Positions 26,949 through 35,256 of a DNA stretch of 64,000 nucleotides are shown here, piece by piece; positions within the stretch are counted from its first letter, which is position 1; the number at the start of each line of letters is the position of its first letter. Below the pieces are notes generated by a model. The model was not told the DNA's origin. It searched no databases and was given only the letters and a program-made list of their open reading frames with translations. The translations under genes and the position numbers were made by a program. This DNA is from Albimonas pacifica (GTDB lineage: Bacteria > Pseudomonadota > Alphaproteobacteria > Rhodobacterales > Rhodobacteraceae): the NCBI RefSeq assembly GCF_900113695.1, contig NZ_FOQH01000003.1, positions 1 through 64,000 of the forward strand, given 5' to 3'.

Positions 26949-27035
26949 TGGTGCCCAGGAGAAGACTCGAACTTCCACTTCCATACGGAAACCAGCACCT
27001 GAAGCTGGCGCGTCTACCAATTCCGCCACCTGGGC
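26949..27035 (-). tRNA. tRNA-Leu (anticodon CAG)
   Basis: An 87-nt class II tRNA on the minus strand. Acceptor GCCCAGG pairs with CCTGGGC, followed by A and an encoded CCA. The anticodon stem CCAGC/GCTGG encloses TTCAGGT, giving anticodon CAG for CTG codons. A long variable arm, as expected for leucine tRNA, precedes a T-arm with GTTCGAGTC. CTG is the main leucine codon in this genome. Confidence 0.96.
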
Positions 27036-27120
27036 AGGTGTCGTTGGAGCGGTGATCTATTGGGTGGCGCGGGGGGTGTCAACGGGGTCCGAGCGGATTT
27101 TCCGAAGCCCGTGCGCGCCG

Positions 27121-27145
27121 CCCCTGCGCTCCCCCGCCGCAGGGG
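27121..27145 (-). terminator. Possible terminator hairpin
   Basis: CCCCTGCG and CGCAGGGG form an 8-bp stem with a nine-base loop just past the stop of the DUF1835-like gene. There is no T-run, so it could be an intrinsic terminator only with help. Confidence 0.35.
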
Positions 27146-27182
27146 TCCGGAGGCCGTTGCGTCGCCTCGACCCGCGGCGGTT

Positions 27183-28280
27183 TCAGCGGCGCGAGGCGCG
27201 CAGCTCCCGCCCCTCGCGCAGCCACAGGCGGCCCTCGGAGAGGTCGAGCGTCGCGCCCCCGATCTCGCGGCGGAAGCGGCCCTCGGTCAGGCGGAAGGTC
27301 TCGCCGGCCAGCATCCGGCGGCCGCGCTCGGTGCGCCGCAGCTGCGCGCCGCGCAGGCTGCGCCCGGCGCCTTTCCACTCCACCGCCGGCGGGGCGACCT
27401 CGGGGTCGGCGAGCTCCCCCAGCAGCTTCGCCAGCCACAGGTCGCCCAGCCGGTCGGGGCCGGCGTTGGCGCGCAGGGCCTCGCCCAGGATCCGCCGCGC
27501 CGGGGTCCAGTCGTCGCCGGTCGCGCCCAGCAGCAGCGCGTCCTCGCGCGCCAGCCCCGACTCGGCGTCGGGGAATCGCGCCAGTCGGGCGGCCAGCGCC
27601 GCGGCGACGCCGGGCAGCGGCCAGGCGCCGGGCGGGCGGGCCGCGAGCCGCGCGAGGTCGGTGGGATCGGCGGCGCAGGCGGCCGACCAGATCTCGGCCA
27701 GCGCCTCGGCCATCGGGGCGACCGGCCGGGCGGGGGGCGCCTCGGCCAGCATCCGGCGGGGCAGGGCGGCGAGGCCCTGGGCGGCGCCGCCCCCGGGCAG
27801 GCCGCCGGGACCGCCGGCCAGGGCCGCGGCCAGCGGATCGCCCTCGGGCCCCGCGTGGACGCGGACGCAGAGCCGCTCCAGCGCGCCCTCCTGCGCCGCC
27901 AGCCGGGCGACGAAGGCCAGGGCCAGGATCTCCTGCAACGAGGCGGCGAGGGCGAACTCCGCCGCCTCCGCCTCCCCCAGCGCCCGGCGCAGGGCGGCGA
28001 GGTCGGCCGGGATCGCCCTGCGCGGGTCGGGGACCCGGGGGCCGGGGGCGGAGACCGGCGGGCCGGCCAGCGTCGCGGCCCAGAAGCCGGCGCGGGCCTG
28101 CGCGAAGGCCGCGTCGTCGGCGGGGCTCTCCAGCGGGGGCAGGGGGCCGCAGGACAGCTCGTCCCGCACCGCCAGGGCGCCCGGCCGGCCGGCGGCGGCC
28201 AGCGCCCCGCAGGCGCCGTCGCCCAGCGCCAGCAGCAGGAACGGTCCGGGCTCGGGAGAGACGATCGCGCGCTTGCTCAT
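27183..28280 (-). CDS. DUF1835-like protein
   Basis: A 365-residue protein, very Ala/Leu/Arg-rich. The N-terminal region FLLLALGDGACGAL...AVRDELSCGPLPP resembles the DUF1835 opening (a GD-x-LSCGP pattern). The middle is helical with many glycines and prolines. The C-terminus, LRRTERGRRMLAGETFRLTEGRF then GGATLDLSEGRLWL, looks like the DUF3658-type end. No enzyme activity is known for the family. Start 28280 is the ATG just before the conserved region. It is transcribed divergently from the NDUFA9-like gene. Confidence 0.6.
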   Translation of the reverse strand: MSKRAIVSPEPGPFLLLALGDGACGALAAAGRPGALAVRDELSCGPLPPLESPADDAAFAQARAGFWAATLAGPPVSAPGPRVPDPRRAIPADLAALRRALGEAEAAEFALAASLQEILALAFVARLAAQEGALERLCVRVHAGPEGDPLAAALAGGPGGLPGGGAAQGLAALPRRMLAEAPPARPVAPMAEALAEIWSAACAADPTDLARLAARPPGAWPLPGVAAALAARLARFPDAESGLAREDALLLGATGDDWTPARRILGEALRANAGPDRLGDLWLAKLLGELADPEVAPPAVEWKGAGRSLRGAQLRRTERGRRMLAGETFRLTEGRFRREIGGATLDLSEGRLWLREGRELRASRR

Positions 28281-28455
28281 CGGGGGTCCCCTGCGGATTC
28301 GTCGAATTGCCGCCTTGTTCCGGCGCGCCCGCGAGACTAGAGGAAAACCGTGGCCGCGTCCGGGCGCCCGCGCCCGCGCGCCGCGTGAAATTCCGACCGT
28401 CTCCCGCGCCCCGCGGCGAGGTCCGGTCCGCAGCAGCATCGGGAGAGCCAGGCGC

Positions 28456-29451
28456 ATGACCCAGTCCGCCCCTCTGGTGACCATCTTCGGCGGCTCCGGC
28501 TTCGTCGGCCGCTACGTCGCCCAGCGCATGGCCCGCCGCGGCTGGCGGGTCCGCGCCGCGGTGCGTCGCCCGAACGAGGCGATGTTCCTGCGTCCCTACG
28601 GCGACGTCGGCCAGGTGGAGCCGGTGCAGGCCAACATCCGCGACGACGCCTCGGTGGCCAAGGCCTGCATGGGCGCGACGGCCGTGGTCAACTGCGTGGG
28701 CATCCTGGCCGAGGCCGGCAAGCAGTCCTTCCAGTCGGTGCAGGCGCAGGGCGCCGCCCGGGTGGCGAAGGCCGCCGCCGAGGCGGGCGTGACCCGCTTC
28801 GTGCAGATCTCGGCCATCGGCGCCGATCCCAAGGGGCCGTCGGACTACGCCCGCACCAAGGCCGCCGGCGAAAAGGCGGTGCAGGAGGCGTTCCCGGGCG
28901 CCGTGATCCTGCGCCCCTCGGTGATCTTCGGGATGGAGGACGGCTTCTTCAACCGCTTCGCCGCGATGGCCCGGATCTCCCCGGTGCTGCCGATCACCGG
29001 CGGCGAGACGAAGTTCCAGCCGGTCTACGTGGGCGACGTGGCCGAGGCCGCGGCCAAGGCCGCCGCGGGCGAGGTCCCGGGCGGGATCTACGAGCTCGGC
29101 GGCCCCGAGGTCGCGACCCTGCGCGCCCTGATCGAGCGGATGCTGAAGATCACCCGCCGCCGCCGGCTGATCGTCGACCTGCCGGCGGGCGTCGCGGGGA
29201 TCCCCGCCTCGCTGCTCGGCCTCGCGCAGTCGCTGACCGGCGGGCTCTACGTCAACAACACCCTGACCGCCGACCAGATCGCGCAGCTCGGCGTGGACAA
29301 CGTGGTCGGCGAGCAGGCGAAGGGCCTCAAGGACCTCGGCATCGCCCCCACGGCGATGGAGGCGGTGCTCGAGAGCTACCTCTACGCCTACCGCCCGCAG
29401 GGCCAGTATTCCCGCCTGACCGAGAGCGCGAAGAACATGCGCGGCGCCTGA
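28456..29451 (+). CDS. NAD(P)-binding NDUFA9-like atypical SDR protein
   Basis: A 331-residue atypical short-chain dehydrogenase. The Rossmann motif GGSGFVGRYV is at the N-terminus, followed by VNCVGILAEAG, VQISAIGADP and YARTKAAGEKAVQEAFPGAVILRPSVIFG. This pattern matches bacterial relatives of the 39-kDa complex I accessory subunit NDUFA9. Whether it binds complex I here is unknown; no nuo gene is in the window. The usual catalytic Tyr is present in SDYARTKAAGE. The frame is open far upstream by chance; ATG 28456 is set by the nucleotide-binding motif. Confidence 0.85.
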   Translation: MTQSAPLVTIFGGSGFVGRYVAQRMARRGWRVRAAVRRPNEAMFLRPYGDVGQVEPVQANIRDDASVAKACMGATAVVNCVGILAEAGKQSFQSVQAQGAARVAKAAAEAGVTRFVQISAIGADPKGPSDYARTKAAGEKAVQEAFPGAVILRPSVIFGMEDGFFNRFAAMARISPVLPITGGETKFQPVYVGDVAEAAAKAAAGEVPGGIYELGGPEVATLRALIERMLKITRRRRLIVDLPAGVAGIPASLLGLAQSLTGGLYVNNTLTADQIAQLGVDNVVGEQAKGLKDLGIAPTAMEAVLESYLYAYRPQGQYSRLTESAKNMRGA

Positions 29452-29487
29452 CGCGCCGCCCGCGCGTCCCGAAGCGACGGACCGCCC

Positions 29488-29522
29488 GAACGGCCGCGGA
29501 GGACCCCCCTCCGCGGCCGTTC
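29488..29522 (+). terminator. Strong hairpin, probable terminator
   Basis: GAACGGCCGCGGAGG (29488-29502) and its exact complement (29508-29522) form a 15-bp stem with a five-base loop, 37 bases after the NDUFA9-like stop. The following sequence CGCGTTCG lacks a clear T-run. Confidence 0.6.
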
Positions 29523-29722
29523 CGCGTTCGGGAGGCGCCCGGCCCGCCGGGCGCAGGTCGGCGCGCCCCTCGCCGCTCCGCCGTCCGCGGCCCCGCAGGA
29601 CGCCGGCGCGCCGCGCCGGAACCCGCCCGGCGGGATGATCTCGATCATGGCGGGCCCTGACCTGCGGGGGCAGAACCCTCGCGACGGGCGACGGGGCCCG
29701 GGCCGCGAGGGTTGCAAGGACG

Positions 29723-31066
29723 ATGAGCCGGAACGGGATCCGCGTCTTCTGGGGGGTCTGGGCGGGGCTCGCGCTGCTGTGGCTGGCGACGAACCTCGGC
29801 GGGCTGGACCTGCGCTTCTTCGCCCTGCGCGCCTCGGTCCTGCAGCTGACCGGGGTGCTGGGGATGGGGGCGATGAGCCTCGCCATGATCCTCGCCCTGC
29901 GCCCGCGCTGGCCGGAGGGGCCGCTGGGCGGGCTCGACAAGATGTACCGGCTGCACAGGCGGCTGGGGATCGGCGGGCTGGCGGTCTCGGTCTTCCACTG
30001 GTCGTGGGCGCAGGGGCCGAAATGGGCGGTCGGCTGGGGCTGGCTGGAGCGGCCCCATCGCGGCCCGCGCCCGCCGGTCGGGGATCCGCTGCACGCCGCC
30101 CTCGCCGGCCTGCGGCACGAGGCGGAGGCGGCGGGCGAATGGGCCTTCTACGCCCTCGCGGCGCTGGTGCTGGTCGCGCTGGTCCGGCGCATCCCCTACC
30201 GCTGGTTCCGCCTATCGCACCGGCTGACCGCGGCGGCCTACCTCGCGCTGGTCTTCCACTCGGTCGCGCTGTTCGACTTCGGGCAGTGGGCGACGCCGCA
30301 GGGCGCGGTCCTGGCGCTGCTGATGCTGGGCGGGAGCGGGGCGGCCCTGGTCTCCCTGACCGGGCGCATCGGCGCCGGGCGGCAGGTCGCCGGCACGCTG
30401 GTCGGCATGCGCTTCCACCCCGGGGTGCACGCGCTCGAGAAACGGGTGCGGCTCGGCGAGGGCTGGCCGGGCCACCGTGCCGGCCAGTTCGCCTTCGTCG
30501 CCTCCGAGCCGCGCGACGGCGCGCATCCCTACACCATCGCCTCGGCCTGGGACCCCGCCACGCGCGAGATCGTGTTCCTCGCCAAGGAGCTCGGCCGCCA
30601 CACCACCGGGCTGGAGGCCCGCCTGCGCATCGGACAGCCGGTGACGGTCGAAGGGCCCTACGGCCGCTTCATCTTCGACGAGGACCCCGCCGCCCGGCAG
30701 ATCTGGGTCGGGGGCGGCATCGGCATCGCCCCGTTCGTGGCCCGGATGAAGGAGCTCGCCGCCCGCGCGCCCGGGCAGGCGCGGCCCGTCGACCTGTTCC
30801 ACTGCACGCGGGAGGTGGACGAGGGCGCGCTCGCCCTGCTGGCCGCGGACGCGGCCGCGGCGGGCGTGCGCCTGCACGTCCTGGTCGAGGGCCGCGACGG
30901 TCTGCTGACCGGCGAGCGGCTGCGCGCCGCGGTCCCCGACTGGCGCGAGGCCGGCCTTTGGTTCTGCGGTCCGACGCGCTTCGGCGCCGCGCTGAGGGCC
31001 GATCTCGCCGCCCGGGGCTTCCCGGTGGAGACGCGCTTCCACCAGGAGCTGTTCGAGCTGCGCTGA
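29723..31066 (+). CDS. Ferric-reductase-like transmembrane flavoprotein (FAD/NAD(P)H-dependent)
   Basis: A 447-residue membrane oxidoreductase. Residues 1-215 hold about six helices of the ferric-reductase/NOX type with paired histidines in LHRRLGIGGL...VFHWSW and FRLSHRLTAAAYLALVFHS, suited to bind b-hemes across the membrane. From about 220 a ferredoxin-reductase-like module follows: FAD contact HPYTIAS, GPYGRFIF, and the NAD(P) site VGGGIGIAPFVARM ending in WFCGPTRFG. It passes electrons from NAD(P)H across the membrane; the acceptor (iron, oxygen or other) is not known. Confidence 0.82.
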   Translation: MSRNGIRVFWGVWAGLALLWLATNLGGLDLRFFALRASVLQLTGVLGMGAMSLAMILALRPRWPEGPLGGLDKMYRLHRRLGIGGLAVSVFHWSWAQGPKWAVGWGWLERPHRGPRPPVGDPLHAALAGLRHEAEAAGEWAFYALAALVLVALVRRIPYRWFRLSHRLTAAAYLALVFHSVALFDFGQWATPQGAVLALLMLGGSGAALVSLTGRIGAGRQVAGTLVGMRFHPGVHALEKRVRLGEGWPGHRAGQFAFVASEPRDGAHPYTIASAWDPATREIVFLAKELGRHTTGLEARLRIGQPVTVEGPYGRFIFDEDPAARQIWVGGGIGIAPFVARMKELAARAPGQARPVDLFHCTREVDEGALALLAADAAAAGVRLHVLVEGRDGLLTGERLRAAVPDWREAGLWFCGPTRFGAALRADLAARGFPVETRFHQELFELR

Positions 31067-31090
31067 CCCCCCGGGCCGGCGTCGGGCCGC

Positions 31091-31720
31091 CTAGCGCGCC
31101 CGCCCCGGCAGGTCCGCCGCCTCGTCCACGTCCGCCAGCGTCTCGGCGAAGCCGGCCCGGCGCCCGCCCAGGGTCGCGAGACTGTCGGCCAGCGCATGGG
31201 GCCCGGACCAGCGCGCCCCCGCGAAGAGGCGCGCCGGCAGGGCCGCGCCGTTGCGCACGCCCACCAGCCAGAAGCCGCCGTCCGTCGCCGGACCGAAGAC
31301 GACCTCCGCCCCGCCCAGCGCGCGGACGGCGCGGGCGATCGCCGCGGGGGTCGCGCCGGGGATGTCCGAGCCGATCAGCACCGCCGGCCCGCGCCAGCGC
31401 CCGCGCCCCGGGCCCCGCAGCGCCCGGGCCATACGGGCGCCGAGGTCGCCGCGTCCCTGCGGGATGCGGCGCAGGGCGGCCGGCCAGACGCGGCTCGTCA
31501 GCCCCTCGGCGTCGGGGGAGACGGCCAGCACCACGTCGAAACGGGGATCGGCCGCGAGCCGGCGCAGCCCCGCCAGCGCCTGGGCGCGATACCAGCGCGC
31601 GGCCTCGATGCGGCCGACGCCGCGGGCGAGGCGCGTCTTCACGCGCCCCGGCCGCGGCTCCTTGACGAAGACGATCACGGTGGGACGGGGGGCCGAGGGG
31701 CGCGGTCCCCTAGCGGGCAT
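31091..31720 (-). CDS. TIGR04282-type glycosyltransferase-like protein (DUF2064)
   Basis: A 209-residue GT-A-fold protein. The N-terminus TVIVFVKEPRPGRVKTRLA resembles nucleotidyl- and glycosyltransferases of the DUF2064 group. GSDIPG and FGPATDGGFWLVGV are the expected later motifs. Databases name this family for arsenosugar biosynthesis because of its common gene neighbourhood; no arsenic gene (arsM, arsS) is in view, so that role is not supported here. It overlaps the end of the preceding glycosyltransferase gene by 11 bases and is the last gene of a five-gene operon. Confidence 0.8.
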   Translation of the reverse strand: MPARGPRPSAPRPTVIVFVKEPRPGRVKTRLARGVGRIEAARWYRAQALAGLRRLAADPRFDVVLAVSPDAEGLTSRVWPAALRRIPQGRGDLGARMARALRGPGRGRWRGPAVLIGSDIPGATPAAIARAVRALGGAEVVFGPATDGGFWLVGVRNGAALPARLFAGARWSGPHALADSLATLGGRRAGFAETLADVDEAADLPGRAR

Positions 31721-32387
31721 AGCGGCGGGCCAGCCGCTCGGGGCTCGCGCCCAGGAAGTAGAGGCCCAGCGTCGTCAGGTTGCGCCAGCCGCGGCGCAGC
31801 CAGCCCTCCGCGCGGTAGCGGCGGGCGGAGGTGGCGGCCTCGGCCGCGAGCGGGGACAGCGGCAGGCGGCGGGCGAGGCTGACGTCCTCCATCAGCGGCT
31901 GGTCGGGATAGCCGCCGGCGCGCCGGTAGACCGCGGCGCGCACCAGCAGGCCCTGGTCGCCGTAGGGCAGGCCCAGGCGGCGGGCGCGGAAATTGGCCCA
32001 GGCGGCGACGAGGGCGGCGGGCGTCCCGGGCTCGTCGAAGCGCAGGCGGAAGAAGCCGGCGCGGTCGGGCGCCCTTTCCATGTGGCGTCGCACCGCCTCG
32101 GACCAGCCGGGGGAAAGCACCGTGTCGGCGTGCAGGAACAGCAGCCAGTCGCCCCGCGCGGCCTCCGCCCCGCGGGCGAGCTGGCCGCCGCGCCCGGGCG
32201 GGCCCACGATCAGCTCGGCCCCGGCGGCGTCGGCCACCTCGGCGATGGCGTCGCGCGAGCCGCCGTCGGACAGGATCACCTCGCGGATCAGCCCCTCGGT
32301 CAGGGCCGAGGCCAGCGCGCCGAGGCAGGGGCCGAGCTCGTCGGCCGCCTCCAGCGTCGGGATCACGATCGACAGCGGCGCCGCCAT
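31710..32387 (-). CDS. TIGR04283-type family 2 glycosyltransferase
   Basis: A 225-residue GT2 enzyme. It shows the nucleotide-binding start LSIVIPTLEAADELGPCL, the acidic EVILSDGGSRDAI, the DxD-like LLFLHADTVLSPGW, and the acceptor-side DQGLLVRAAVYRRAGGYPD and LMEDVSLARRL. It probably transfers a sugar from a nucleotide donor; acceptor unknown. Its ATG overlaps the upstream MFS stop by one base (TGATG). It pairs with the TIGR04282-type gene, an association known from other genomes. Confidence 0.85.
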   Translation of the reverse strand: MAAPLSIVIPTLEAADELGPCLGALASALTEGLIREVILSDGGSRDAIAEVADAAGAELIVGPPGRGGQLARGAEAARGDWLLFLHADTVLSPGWSEAVRRHMERAPDRAGFFRLRFDEPGTPAALVAAWANFRARRLGLPYGDQGLLVRAAVYRRAGGYPDQPLMEDVSLARRLPLSPLAAEAATSARRYRAEGWLRRGWRNLTTLGLYFLGASPERLARRYAR

Positions 32388-33682
32388 CAGCAGACCTTGC
32401 CCCAGCGGGTCGCGACCAGGCCGACGATCCCCGCCGCCCCGATGATCCCTGCCAGCGGCAGCACCGTGCCGTCCCAGAGCTCCACCATCACCGCCCCCAG
32501 CGCCACCCCGCACAAGGTTCCCGAGGCCGAAAGGACGGATGAGGCGCTCCCCGCCCGGTCGCCCATCGGCGTCAGGCCCATCGCCAGCAGGTTGCCGAAC
32601 AGGATCCCGAACAGCGCCAGCGTGGGGCCCAACCATAGCATGAACACGATCAGCGGCGGCACGCCCCCGAACGCCGCGGCGAAGACCACGCCGCCGCCCA
32701 CGCCCGAGACCGCCCACAGCACCAGCGCGCCCCGGGTCAGCCGCGGCGCCCCGATGCGCGTGACCAGCCGCGAGTTGGCGAAGCTGACCAGCCCGAAGCA
32801 GGCCGAGATCCCCCCGAAGGCCAGCGGCAGGCCCCAGGTCAGGTCGTAGATCCCGCCCAGCACCGCGTGGGCCGAGCTGAGGAAGGTGGCGAAGGCCCCG
32901 AACACCGCCGAGATCGCGATGACCGAGGCGAGCATCGCCCGGATCCGCAGCATCTCGACGAAGGTCCGTCCCACGGCGCGCGGCGAGATCGGGCGGCGCT
33001 TCTCCTCGGTCAGCGTCTCGGGCTGGGCGAGGGCGAACCACACCGTCGTCGCCAGCGCCTGCAGGGCGGTGACCGCGAAGACCCAGCGCCAGTGCGCGAA
33101 CTCGACCATCAGCGTGCCGAAGATCGGCGCGGTGAACACCATCAGCACGAAGACCGAGTTGGTCAGCGCCACCACCCGGGCCATCTCGTCGCCCGAGAAG
33201 CGGTCGCGCATGATCGCGTAGCTGACGACCCTGAGCCCCCCGGTCCCGAACCCCTGCAGGAAGCGCCCCGCCACCAGCCAGCCGAAGCCGGGGGCGAGCG
33301 AGGCCAGAAGCCCTCCCGCCAGCGCCACGCCCATGCCCACGAAGATCGCGGGCCGGCGTCCCCAGCGGTCCGAGACCGGCCCGAGGCAGAGCTGCGAGCA
33401 GGCCATGCCGAGGAACATCGCCAGGATCGCCCATTGCGGCTTGCTCTCGCCGTCGATCCCGAAGCCCTCCGAGATCGCGCCCAGCGCCGGGATCACGATG
33501 TCGACCGCGAAGGCGTTCATCGCCCCCAGCGCCGCCATCAGCAGCACGAAGCCGGCGGCCGCCTTCTGCGGGCCCGTGGCGCCCGCGCGCGGGGCGTCGC
33601 CGGCGGCGATCGCGCCCAGGCCCGAGGGGCGCGGCGCGTGGCCCGCGGCCTCGGCGGACGGCCGGCGGGGGGGCTCGCTCAT
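32387..33682 (-). CDS. MFS exporter, Bcr/CflA-like (second of a tandem pair)
   Basis: A 431-residue, 12-helix major facilitator. The motif-A segment LGPVSDRWGRRPAIFVG between helices 2 and 3 is clear, and the fold matches drug:H+ antiporter DHA1 / Bcr-CflA types. A polar N-terminal tail of about 45 residues, PRRPSAEAAGHAPRPSG, precedes the first helix. It is a close paralogue of the next gene: the tails, MAALGAMNAFAVDIVIPA and many helices align. Start ATG overlaps the upstream stop by four bases (ATGA). Substrate unknown. Confidence 0.85.
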   Translation of the reverse strand: MSEPPRRPSAEAAGHAPRPSGLGAIAAGDAPRAGATGPQKAAAGFVLLMAALGAMNAFAVDIVIPALGAISEGFGIDGESKPQWAILAMFLGMACSQLCLGPVSDRWGRRPAIFVGMGVALAGGLLASLAPGFGWLVAGRFLQGFGTGGLRVVSYAIMRDRFSGDEMARVVALTNSVFVLMVFTAPIFGTLMVEFAHWRWVFAVTALQALATTVWFALAQPETLTEEKRRPISPRAVGRTFVEMLRIRAMLASVIAISAVFGAFATFLSSAHAVLGGIYDLTWGLPLAFGGISACFGLVSFANSRLVTRIGAPRLTRGALVLWAVSGVGGGVVFAAAFGGVPPLIVFMLWLGPTLALFGILFGNLLAMGLTPMGDRAGSASSVLSASGTLCGVALGAVMVELWDGTVLPLAGIIGAAGIVGLVATRWGKVC

Positions 33683-35256
33683 GCCTCGCCCTTCGCGTGG
33701 ACCTCGCGGCCGAGGCCGCCCCAGCGCATCGCCAGCAGGCCGGCGACGCCGGCGAAGCCCAGCATCCCGGCGAGCGGCAGGACGGTGCCGTCGAAGATCT
33801 CGGCCATCACCGCGCCCAGCGCCACGCCCGCCAGCGTGCCCGAGGCCGCCAGCGCCGAGGAGGCCGAGCCCGCCCGGTCCCCCAGCGGCGCCAGCGCGGT
33901 CGCCAGCAGGTTGCCGTAGAGGATGCCGAACATCGCCAGCGTCGGCAGCAGCCAGACCAGCAGCAGCCACAGCGGCGGCACGCCCGCGAAGAAGACCGCG
34001 AAGACCGCGAGGCCCAGCGTCCCCGAGACCGCCCAGCTCGCCAGCCCGATCCGCGCCATCCGCGCCGCCCCCAGCCGGCCCACCAGCCGGGCGTTGGCCA
34101 GCGCCGCCAGCGCGAAGAAGATCGTCGAGCCGCCGAACACCGCCGGCAGCCCCCAGCCCAGGCCGTAGACCTCGCCGAAGATCGGCTGGGCGGAGCTTAG
34201 GAAGGTCGCCAGCACCCCGAAGGCCACCGCCATCGCCATCGCCGCCCCCATCGCCGGGCGCATCCGCAGCACGCCCCCGTAGGTCCGCATCACCGCGCGG
34301 AATTCGAACGGGCGGCGATGGGCGGGGTCCAGCGTCTCGGGCTGCCAGAGGTGGAAGGCGAGCGCCGTCAGCGCCGCCTGCAGCGCGGTGATCGCGAGGC
34401 CGACGCGCCAGTGCGCGAACTCGACGATCAGCTGCCCCACCACGGGGGTGAAGAACATGATCAGCTCGAAGATCAGCGCCTGGAAGGAGACGATGCGCGC
34501 CATCCGGTCGCCGGAGCTCTGGTCGCGGATGATCGCGAGGCTGACGACCCGCAGCCCGCCCGCCCCCAGCCCCTGCAGCAGGCGCGCGGCGATCAGCGTC
34601 TCGAAGGTCGGCGCGGCGGCGGCGGCGAGCCCGCCGATGAAGGCCAGCGCCAGGCCGAGGAAGGCCGCGCGCCGCCGCCCCCAGGCGTCGGCCGCGGGCC
34701 CCAGCACGAGCTGCGACAGCGAGGCGCCGGCGAACATCGCCAGCACGGTCCACTGGGCGCCCTCGCCCGGCGACATCTGGAAGCTCTGGGCGATCAGGCC
34801 CTGGGCGGGGATGACGATGTCGACGGCCACCGCGTTGGTCGCCCCCAGCGCCGCCATCAGCGCCACGAAGATCAGCGAGGTCCGGCGCTCGTCCGCGGGC
34901 CCCGAGGCGCCGCCCGACCGCGCCGCGGCGATCGCCATGCCCGAGGGCCGCGGCGCCCGCCCCGCGGCCTCCGCCGGCACCTCGTGCCGGGGCGCGCCTG
35001 CGCTTCGCCGATCGGCCCCGGAGGCGGCCTCGTCCCCGGGCGTTCCCGCGTCGGCCCGGGTCGAGGGAGCGTCCGACGCGTCTGCGCCACGCGCCTCCCC
35101 GGCGCCGGGGGCGGCGCCCTCGCGGGCCTGCGTCCCGCGCGCGCCGCTGCGCGGCGCGTCCGCCTCCGGCGAGGCGCCGGCCCCGGGCGTCTCGGCGGGC
35201 GCCTGGTCGGGGTCGGGGCGGCGGCGGTCGTGCTCCTCCTCCGGCCGCTGGGTCAC
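33679..35256 (-). CDS. MFS exporter with long charged N-terminal extension (first of a tandem pair)
   Basis: A 525-residue protein if translation starts at GTG 35256, which overlaps the pyrC-like stop as GTGA. The first 115 residues are Asp/Glu/Arg/Ala/Pro-rich and look disordered. The MFS domain then begins at about DERRTSLIFVALMAALGATNAVAVDIVIPA, with motif A LGPAADAWGRRRAAFLG. An internal ATG at 34938 would give 419 residues, but the region just before it (AAGRAPRPSG) matches the paralogue's tail, so translation probably begins upstream. Bcr/CflA-like efflux is the best family guess. Confidence 0.8.
   Translation of the reverse strand: MTQRPEEEHDRRRPDPDQAPAETPGAGASPEADAPRSGARGTQAREGAAPGAGEARGADASDAPSTRADAGTPGDEAASGADRRSAGAPRHEVPAEAAGRAPRPSGMAIAAARSGGASGPADERRTSLIFVALMAALGATNAVAVDIVIPAQGLIAQSFQMSPGEGAQWTVLAMFAGASLSQLVLGPAADAWGRRRAAFLGLALAFIGGLAAAAAPTFETLIAARLLQGLGAGGLRVVSLAIIRDQSSGDRMARIVSFQALIFELIMFFTPVVGQLIVEFAHWRVGLAITALQAALTALAFHLWQPETLDPAHRRPFEFRAVMRTYGGVLRMRPAMGAAMAMAVAFGVLATFLSSAQPIFGEVYGLGWGLPAVFGGSTIFFALAALANARLVGRLGAARMARIGLASWAVSGTLGLAVFAVFFAGVPPLWLLLVWLLPTLAMFGILYGNLLATALAPLGDRAGSASSALAASGTLAGVALGAVMAEIFDGTVLPLAGMLGFAGVAGLLAMRWGGLGREVHAKGEA

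Noticed and set aside
31091-32387. Arsenosugar biosynthesis cluster
   Set aside because: Only the two glycosyltransferase-like families match; no arsM, arsS or arsenic transporter is present, so the database label is not adopted.
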